From Bolinopsis microptera (taxonomy: Eukaryota; Ctenophora; Tentaculata; Lobata; Bolinopsidae): 17,750 bases of DNA. This document shows positions 1 through 7,900 of this stretch, piece after piece. Positions within the stretch are counted from its first letter, which is position 1. Each line of letters begins with the position of its first letter. The position numbers were made by a program, and so were the translations under genes. Under the pieces are notes generated by a model. That model was given only the letters and a program-made list of their open reading frames with translations. It searched no databases and was not told the DNA's origin. The DNA lies in contig NC_087074.1 of assembly GCF_026151205.1 (NCBI RefSeq), positions 17,125,962 to 17,143,711 on the forward strand, in the 5' to 3' direction.

Positions 1-1
1 G

Positions 2-706
2 ACTCTGCGCAGTGAACTGTCGCTAATGCTGGGGGAGCGGCCACATCTGGTTATCTGTAACCTGAATAGACGCAAACTAGATGTGAACAGAGATCTGGAC
101 AACGCTGCCCAACACAATCCCCACGCGGAGAAAGCGTGGCGGGATTACCACGCCTTTATCAAGCTAGCACGAGCTCGAGTTGTCCGGAATTGTGGACGTG
201 GCGTTATATTTGACGTGCACGGACAATCCCACCCTGAGAAGCTGGTAGAGTTAGGATACGCGCTATCTTCCGACCAGCTCCACTCGCTACCCACTCCGGA
301 ACATTCCTCTATACGCTGTCTTAGTCAATGCAGTAGGTACAATTTCGAGAACATTCTCCGCGGTCCTCAGAGTCTGGGGGCCAGGTTAACACAGGAGGGG
401 TTCATCTCAGTGCCGTCTCCAGTGCACCCCACCCCTCCTGCCAAATACTACAGCGGGGGTTACACTGTACAGGAATGGGGCAGCTCCATGAGTAGTACAG
501 TAGACGCTATACAACTAGAACTACCATTCCACATACGAGAGCAATACAAGAAAACTGGGGTAATAATTGCAAGTGTTATAGCTGATTTTATCACTGATAT
601 GTACATTTTAAACAGCTGCTATGTTAATATGAGATCCAGCCAAGTCAGTCCAAGGTGTTTGTCACAGCTTTTTTGGGATTTTCTTGAGCGGATATTTTAC
701 ATCTAA
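2..706 (+). CDS. N-formylglutamate amidohydrolase-like protein, 3' part (5' end outside window)
   Basis: This is the C-terminal part of an N-formylglutamate amidohydrolase (FGase)-family protein, a zinc-dependent amidohydrolase fold that in bacteria removes formate from N-formyl-L-glutamate. The metazoan substrate is not established. The frame is open from base 2 and the first ATG (26) is internal, so the start lies upstream. A CAG at 10-12 could be a splice acceptor. Counting from that ATG, NRRKLDVNRD is at residues 14-23, FDVHGQSHP at 62-70 (Asp/His/Gln/His positions typical of the metal and substrate site), ELGYALS at 75-81, then G-x-RL...GF...VPSPVHP at 118-135, YYSGGY at 141-146 and VDAIQLELP at 159-167. 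This motif order matches the family. The domain should end near residue 195. The last 30 or so residues do not look conserved and could be intron read-through or a lineage-specific tail. The stop is TAA at 704-706. The family call is firm; the exact C-terminus is not. Confidence 0.85.
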   Translation, partial: TLRSELSLMLGERPHLVICNLNRRKLDVNRDLDNAAQHNPHAEKAWRDYHAFIKLARARVVRNCGRGVIFDVHGQSHPEKLVELGYALSSDQLHSLPTPEHSSIRCLSQCSRYNFENILRGPQSLGARLTQEGFISVPSPVHPTPPAKYYSGGYTVQEWGSSMSSTVDAIQLELPFHIREQYKKTGVIIASVIADFITDMYILNSCYVNMRSSQVSPRCLSQLFWDFLERIFYI

Positions 707-1230
707 TTAGTAGGGTAATTTAGTTAAGTAATTTACTAATTATTAGTGATGTAATGTAAATAATCAAGTTGACCTAGAAAATATATTATAGAACTGATTG
801 TTAGTGCATGACTTGGACAACTAATCCGTATGATTTAAAATCACACTCATTGACAGAGTACTAAAAATTGTGAGTTCTGTCTTGTATTAATTAATAATTA
901 TTGTACGGCAAATATTTCAACAGTAAATTTTTTGATTCAATCATTTTTAGATTTCCAGAAAGTATAATCAAGAAAAAATGATTTTATATCTGTGCAGAAT
1001 ATTTGAATATTAAACTGTTTAATTTTGGGAGTAAATATGTTTGTTGTGGATATACTCTTGTTTAATGTTTATGTCCTTAGAATGTATCGCCAAAATTGAA
1101 ATTTTGGCGATGAACATTTGGAAATCTGAATTGCAAAGTTATAAATTTCCATAAAAGTCAGTTAATGTCAGTTTTATTTGGGAAAAGGACAAAACTGACG
1201 TAGTGACGTTGAACTACCTCCTATCAAACA
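707..1230. other. AT-rich 3' flank of the FGase-like gene
   Basis: No coding exon is apparent. The stretch is AT-rich, with an ATTAAA polyadenylation-like hexamer near 1008 on the + strand that could serve the gene ending at 706. It also contains the hairpin listed at 1086-1111. Confidence 0.5.
1086..1111. repeat. Perfect 12-bp inverted repeat (hairpin)
   Basis: ATCGCCAAAATT is followed by GA and then by its exact reverse complement AATTTTGGCGAT. It could be a MITE remnant or a chance palindrome; nothing else identifies it. Confidence 0.75.
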
Positions 1231-2324
1231 TTAAGGGAGCAAACAAACCTTTTTTGCCCGGGGCCCGGGGTTTTTTTTCATATTATGAAAGATAGATTAA
1301 AACTGAAAAAATTGAGGCATTGAAAAATTTTTTTGGGTACCAATTCGAAAAAAAATTTTTTTCTTTTTCGAAAGTTTGGAATTTTGAGAACTGTCACTGT
1401 TTAAACCGTTTTTCTCATTTTAAACGTTTTTTTGGCTGATTTTTTACGAACATTAATTACCAATCCTACAAGAAGCTCTTTAAAGGATTTTTTAATTAAA
1501 ATTAGTGACGGTTAGAGACCAAACAAGGCCAAAGAAGCAAAATTGAAATTTTGTAAAAATCAAAGTTTATAATTTATCATTCCCAGGTCATAAGATATCG
1601 CTTCAAAAATTCTTGTGGTGTAGGTGATTATTATTCCAATTTTTTTGGGAAAAAATTTCTCTCAATTTTAAGTTTTTGGTAGAAAGGGCCTCAAAGACTT
1701 GTAAAATTCATCGAAAAAAGGGCCCAAAAATGGGAGATTTAAGGTTTTAAAACCCATAACCCAAAAATTATCAGTTTTTTTTTTAAATTATTTTACAGAA
1801 TCGAATCAGCTTGAGAAACAAATCTTTTAGTACCAAATAGGTGATTTTAAAGACAAATTGTCTTAAATAATTTTCCACTCGAACACAAGGGTCCCCCCCC
1901 TTGGGGGGTATAACACGCTACACTCCAAGAATTTTTGAAGCGAAAATTATGCCTGGTGAATGGGAAAATATCAACTTTGATTTTTACAAAAATTTCAATT
2001 TGCTTCTTTTGACCTTGTTTGGTCTGTAAATTTGTCTCATATTTTAATTAAAAATCCTTTCAAGAGCTTCTTGTACGGATTGTAAAAATGTTCTTTTAAA
2101 AAACAGCCAAAAAAAAATTTTTAAAAGATGAAAAATCGGGATTACAGTGCAACTTCCAAAAATTTTAAACGTTCGAAAAAAAAAAAATAATTTTTTTTTT
2201 TGAATGTGCGTACTCTCAAAAAAAAAATTTTTAAGCCTTAAATCTTTTTGTTGAACTATACTTCATAAAATTTTAAGTCAAATCCCGGGTCCCGGCAAAA
2301 AAGGTTTGGAGTTTTCCCCTTTAA
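1231..2324. mobile_element. Imperfect foldback element, about 1.09 kb, TTAA at both ends
   Basis: Two arms (about 1235-1635 and 1903-2320) are inverted copies of each other. By eye they are roughly 80% alike, with many homopolymer-length differences. Matching landmarks are the outer CCTTTTTTGCCCGGG / its inverse with GGCAAAAAAGG, the paired CAAGAAGCTCTT / AAGAGCTTCTTG blocks, ACCAAACAAGG / CCTTGTTTGGT, and GCTTCAAAAATTCTTG / CAAGAATTTTTGAAGC. TTAA occurs at 1231-1234 and 2321-2324, just outside similar GGG-rich termini. A TTAA target duplication is characteristic of piggyBac and Kolobok DNA transposons; no transposase ORF is present, so this would be a non-autonomous copy. The superfamily is not assigned. 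Confidence 0.6.
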
Positions 2325-2330
2325 TACGGG

Positions 2331-3482
2331 TACAAAAACCTCCTCTTTAAAACAACCTTTAAAAAACCTTTTAAATTCCAATTTTTTTAAAAACTTTCTC
2401 AAACCAATAATAAATAACTTTCCAACCCCCTTCCCCCAAACCCCCCAAAAACAAAACCCAAACAAACCACCCAAAAAAAAAAAAACCCTCCCAACCAAAA
2501 CCCCAAAAAACCCCACCACAAAACAAACAAACACCCCCCCCCAAAACAAAAAACAAACAACCCCACAAAAAAAAAACCCCCAAACCCCAAAAAAAACAAA
2601 AAAACCCCCCCCCCCAAAAACCCCCCCCCCCAAACAAAAAAAAAAAAAAAAAACAAAAAAACCCAAAAAACCCCAAAAAACCCAAAACAAATAACACAAC
2701 ACAAAACCAAACCCCCACCACAAAAACAAAAACCCCCCAAAACAACCCCCCCAAACACAAACTCAAAAACAAAAAACCAACCCCAAAATTAAAAAAAACC
2801 AACCCCAACCCCAAAAAAAAAAAAACAAAACACAAAAACAAAAAAAACAAACAACCCCCCAAAAAAACAACCCCCCCCAAAACCCCCCCAAACCCACAAA
2901 AAAACCCCAAAAAACCCCCAAACCCAAACAAAAACCCCAAAAACCCAACAACACCACCCACAACCCCCAAAAAATCCAAAACCCCCCACCCCAAAACCCA
3001 AACCACACCACAACAAACCCCCCCAAAAAAAAAAAAAAAAAAATTCCACACCCCCCACCCCTTAAAACAAACCCTCCCCCCAAAAAACCTATTTTTACAT
3101 TTCATAAATTTATACTACCCCCCCAAAACTAAAACACAAAAAACAAATTTATACATTTTTACAACAATCCCCCCTCCAAAACTATAACTTTTTTAAACCC
3201 AAAAAAATTTACAAAAAACCCCCCAAAACTTTCTAAAAAACTATTATAACAATAAATCAAAAATAAAACAAGTTAACAACCCCCAAAAAAAAAATGAGTC
3301 TAACCCAAAAATATACTCAAAAACAAATAACACCAAAAAAATTTCAACTAACAAAATTTTTCAAACCTAAAAATAAAAGAACCCAAAAAAACCCTTTCCC
3401 AAAAATTTATATTAATTTTATAAAACCCCCTTTTAAAACCCTTTTTACAATCCCCTTCACACCCAAAAAAAACCCAACTCAA
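2331..3482. repeat. Extreme G-depleted A/C low-complexity tract
   Basis: There is no G on the + strand from 2331 to 3271 (941 bases), and only four (3272, 3296, 3298, 3379) up to 3482. In the core 2461-3060 there are also only eight T, so the tract is irregular runs of A and C such as C4A6 and C10, with no fixed repeat unit. The edges contain T but still no G. Composition returns to normal abruptly at 3483 (AGATTAAAAATTGGGGG). The minus strand is correspondingly G/T-only with many GGGG runs that could form G-quadruplexes. All ORFs here are consequences of composition. A consensus or assembly error is a serious possibility. Confidence 0.85.
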
Positions 3483-4230
3483 GATTAAAAATTGGGGGAA
3501 AAGGGTTTAAATTTTCAAATTTTGTTTTTAAATTTTTTAAGAATAATTCCAGCATTGAGGAAACAAATTTATTTCCAAAAGGGTGACTACCGGCAGTTTT
3601 AAACCAGCAGACACAAGTTGGTTTTTGAACAACCGTTTTAACTTAAATTGGAAATCAATGTCGAATCAAGGGGGGCTGGGGGGGGGGTAGATATTCCCCC
3701 CTCTAAAATTTTAAGGAGGATTGTCACTCCTTTCACCCGCTTCCTACACCCATGACCATCTTGAGGAAAGACAAGACATTTGGAAATAAAAATATCGAAT
3801 AGAAACATATGCTTCCGTATTATGTTATCATATGTATAAACACATGCCCTTTAAAAAATAAACCAGTCCTTGTGAAATAAGAGAAAAATTAGAATCACCA
3901 ACTCGAAATGTATACTGAATAACTTTTATAACTTCTGAATAATTTAATAGAGGTTTAGGTATCCTTACACAGTTACAGTATTACTTAATCATCTCTTAGT
4001 CAACACATAATATTTTGACATGTAATTTAAACACACACTGTAAATTTGTAACAGAAAGTGTGACATATAACATTGTAACTAGAGTAACAGATCGGTGATT
4101 ATCACCCTTGTTAATAGTATTATTATTTGTTAAACTAGTGAAATCAACTACTCATATCAGTGATTACACTCAAATTTCCAGTGAACATAACTGACATACT
4201 ATTATACATAACTATATCATTGCTATGATT
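3483..4230. other. Intergenic or 3'-UTR flank, no gene seen
   Basis: Composition returns to mixed, with G and C homopolymers at 3671-3705. I see no coding exon. For the minus-strand SFT2D gene, possible polyadenylation hexamers are ATTAAA (3943-3948, written TTTAAT on +) and AATAAA (3568-3573, written TTTATT on +). Neither can be chosen from sequence alone. Confidence 0.4.
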
Positions 4231-4902
4231 TGCAACATAGCAACTGCTACATGTTCTAGTTACCATAGCAACTGCTACATGTTCTGGTTACCATAACAAC
4301 TGCTACATGTTCTGGTTTCCATAGCAACTGCTACATGTTCTGGTAACCATAGCAACCTGTTACATGTTCTGGTTACCATAGCAAACTGCTACATGTTCTG
4401 GTTACCATAGCAACTGCTACATGTTCTGGTTACCTAGCAACTGCTACATGTTCTGGTTACCATAGCAACTGCTACATGTTCTGGTTACCATAGCAACTGC
4501 TACATGTTATGGTTACCATAGCAACTGCTACATGTTATGGTTACCATAGCAACTGCTACATGTTCTGGTTACCATAGCAACTGCTACATGTTCTGGTTAC
4601 CATAGCAACTGTTACATGTTCTGGTTACCATAGCAAATGTTATATGTCCTGGTTACCATAGCAACTGCTACATGTTCTGGTTACCATAGCAACTGCTACA
4701 TGTTCTGGTTACCATAGCAACTGCTACAGTGCTACATGTTCTGGTTACCATAGCGACTGCTACATGTTCTGGTTACCATAGCAACTGCTACATGTTCTGG
4801 TTACCATAGCAACTGCTACATGTTCTGGTTACCATAGCAACTGCTACATGTTCTGGTTACCATAGCAACTGCTACATGTTCAGGTTACCATAGCAACTGC
4901 TA
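4231..4902. repeat. 24-copy 28-bp tandem array of RFX X-box-like sites
   Basis: The unit is GTTACCATAGCAAC followed by TGCTACATGTTCTG. I count 24 copies over 672 bp, which is 24 x 28. Sixteen copies have the 14-mer intact. The first copy is degenerate on its left side, the last is truncated on its right, copy 8 lacks two bases of the centre, and copy 18 carries an 8-base insertion. The 14-mer fits the RFX-family X-box consensus GTNRCC-N(0-3)-RGYAAC. The array begins 11 bp beyond the SFT2D stop codon (4914-4916), so it likely lies in that gene's 3' UTR. In the SFT2D-sense RNA each unit reads GUUGCUAUGGUAAC, which can pair with itself using two G-U wobbles. Spacer and X-box halves vary about equally, so no selection on the X-box is evident. 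Confidence 0.95.
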
Positions 4903-4913
4903 TATAACAGTGT

Positions 4914-4998
4914 CTAACAAGGACATTCCATTCCAGTGCAGCCTGAGAAGCAGGATTTTACAGCGTTCCTCGCGTAAGGAATGTAGGATAACGTGTAC
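4914..4998 (-). CDS. SFT2D exon 6 (C-terminus and stop)
   Basis: The acceptor is TCTCCTCAG. It is one base plus 27 codons plus TAG (4914-4916). YTLSYIPYARNAVKSC is the conserved SFT2D end; the final residues FSGCTGMECPC are cysteine-rich and lineage-specific. Intron 5 upstream of it is about 2.26 kb. Confidence 0.92.
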
Positions 4999-7900
4999 CT
5001 GAGGAGATTAAGTTATATTAATTAACTTAATTAATTAAGTTAAGTTATATTAATTAAATACCATAGCTGGTGTATATATCATCCTTCAGTCCTGAATTGT
5101 CCCAATATCTATATTTATAATTAATCATTAACGTAGCCACAACGTAGTAGGACTAAGGACATTGAACAATAAGACAACATCAAATAACAACATTAAATAG
5201 CGCACATTGTTTTGTCAAGATAAATAATTAGACCTGCTTTATTCTACAGCTTTTTGATAATGTCAATCGATACGCAAAAATAGTTCAGTAACACTAGAAA
5301 CACGTTAGAAGTGTGTACTCTGTACAATCTGAACAAATCTTTGCAAAATGTAAGTGTACAGAACATCTGGGTCATCAGCTGGGAGCGAACATGTAATATA
5401 TGTTACTCAGATGTTACCATAACGCACGTTCCTTATAGATTTAAAACATTGTACAGTGTACATATTACAGGTATATTGGGTATAGGTGTAATGTATATTG
5501 TATTAGGTACGTCGTGTGTACATATTATCAGATCTCAACGCATCTTTTAATCAAACGTTTCCGTCAAATTATTTGCATACTAAAAACTCAATTTGTTATT
5601 CAAGCTAAAATTAAATGAAAAATTGAATGTTAAATACAATCCAAATATTGGTACAGAGACTATAATGACAAAACACCTGCACTAGCAATAGTGCTGTTCA
5701 AATTAACATAGTTGCAAACTTCACTACTTCAGCCTTACTTAAATAGTAGCCTCAGTTATCTTGTCCGTAGTTATCTGTAAAACTGATTTCTCGATTGATC
5801 CCGTCCGAAGTGTGGTTGTTATATTGCTGGCTAGTTCCAATAGAAGGGTGAGGGAGAGGGGAGGTCTCCTGAACATGCAGGTAGAGAAGGAGAATAGTGC
5901 AGAGTAGAACAGTAGCCAGCATAAAGTTCTGACAAATACGCGAAGACATCGTATTATATAATGTAGGGAGAGTTGGCGGGAAACGGGTCAGTTGTTGAAA
6001 TTTAGAGCTTCAAATGTTAGAAATCACACGAAAATGACTCCAGCGGGATTTTACCTCACTTTTCTTAGTTACAAAACAAGAGGAACGAACTAAACTCTTT
6101 TCAAACTAACAGATAAGATACACCGCAAATTGCAATACATCATGACGTGGATAAGTATAATGCGGACCAGTGAGCTAACCAGTACAGAGAATAGTGGTAT
6201 TAGGACTGTGTTTAATGTGTAACGTTGTAGATCCAAAAGGTGGCTCTACAATCTACATTACATAACGTAGTTGGGATATTATATTTACTTCTATATACAC
6301 TTAGTTTATATACACTTCTATAGATTAACTTACTGTCAAGTGTAGGTTATAAATATAATTTTGAGTGTATCGTATTATTAAGCTCTGCTAAATTTGATAT
6401 AAATGTTACATTTGAAAAAGAGAGGATCGGTCGCGGTCGATCAGTCGACGTACGTTGCACACTGTTATCTTTTTGTACCTACTATGTTATAATAGAACTA
6501 TTATTATAATATAGTATTTTTCTGGACTGTATTAATATATAAAATTGCAAATTAACGTAATATTATGAAATCGGCAATTTATAAGGTGATTATGTGTTCA
6601 AATTATGTAACGAATTTACCATGTCGCCTTTTGATTTATTATTGGCTTCGACTTTGGAAATTTGATTTATTTATTTCATTTACCCGTCTAATCGTCTATT
6701 CCAGTATAGAAAACAAATTCCTCTTCTCTGCTGAAAATAACTAACATTTTCTTTAGAGTTGCACTGTGCTTACAGTTTTGTAAATGAAACTGTTGTAGAT
6801 GTAACAATTATGTGCCCAGCGTATTATAGTGAAGTAGCTGCAGGCTCCCTCAATTCTGCACTAAATATTTAATTCGCTAGATGTATAATTCAAACAACAC
6901 TTTCATCGGTTTTAGTACTTTAGTTTTAGATGTAAAGCCAGGAATTCTTTACATGAAGCATTCCATTTAATTATTCTTTACATGAAGCATTCCATTTAAT
7001 TATCTTATAATGACTTAATGTCTTGTGGCTTGACGTATATAACAGAGTATAATTTGTTGCACCTATATAATTATTTAGTTGTAAAAGTAATATACATGTG
7101 AGTCCGTAGCTATTTCAACATTCAGAAGATATAATCCTGGTTATAATCAAGGTAACAAAATTTGTTAGTTTTTAGTTAGTTATGTTATCAAAGAAGTTTA
7201 AAGGCCAAAAGAAGGAGAGACAATCTGAAAACTAAGACCTGACATGAAAATTGCTTACCATGTAAAAGCCATGAACTGTACTATGCAGCACATTATAGCG
7301 AGAATTCCTATCTTTAGCTGAAATTAGGATATTTAGTTTAAACTCAGTTTTCAATCATTATTAACTATATGACAAGTAATGACATATTGCTTAATTAATA
7401 AAACAATTTAAATAACAACTTACAACACATCCGCACACGATAGTCAGGATTATAGAAGCAATCAGAACACACGAGGCTATCAGCCTATCTTTATCAAACA
7501 TCTTCTTTATTTGGGATACCGGACCACGTAAGAAACACGTTCTGTAGTTGAAGAAATTTTAACAAGGAGATTTGAGGAATTATAATAAGGACTTTGGATA
7601 ACGAGTTTTAAGGAGTTATGATATTTCGAGTTGATTTCAGTTATAATGATAGAGTGAGTTACGACTCTACATTTACTATTTCCCAAGAGAATTGATAGGT
7701 AAAGTAATTAGTGAAACTGGAGAGATATTAGTAATATATAGTAATAAGTAGAGATATCAGGTAATGTAATTGGATGATGAAACACAAGCCACGTACCCAG
7801 CAAGTGCTACTAGTGTTCCAAGAGAATAAAGCAGGGCAAAGGCGGTGTATTTCCCCAACCATACTTCAATAGAACCCTGTTAGAGTGGTGGGTATTTAGT

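Larger units (their letters stand above)
4999..7258. other. SFT2D intron 5 (minus strand), mostly featureless AT-rich DNA
   Basis: This long intron contains a 22-bp perfect palindrome at 5022-5043 within an AT-rich direct repeat (5008-5025 and 5040-5057), a same-strand membrane-anchor ORF (5752-5949), a CpG-rich patch near 6425-6460 and a 29-bp duplication at 6944-7001. A 79-codon ORF at 5311-5550 (+) has no recognisable features. Confidence 0.6.

Noticed and set aside
2461-3060. Ciliate-type C4A4 telomere repeat
   Set aside because: Runs of C and A vary irregularly in length and there is no fixed 8-bp period.
2256-3105. Several overlapping minus-strand ORFs rich in Phe, Gly, Trp, Val
   Set aside because: They exist because the minus strand here is almost only G and T, which removes stop codons in all frames; the residues are just those of G/T codons.
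3294-3488. 64-codon plus-strand ORF rich in Lys, Pro, Thr
   Set aside because: It lies in the G-depleted tract and reflects its A/C/T composition.
4231-4902. CRISPR-like array
   Set aside because: Units are head-to-tail with no variable spacers, and the context is eukaryotic; it is a minisatellite.
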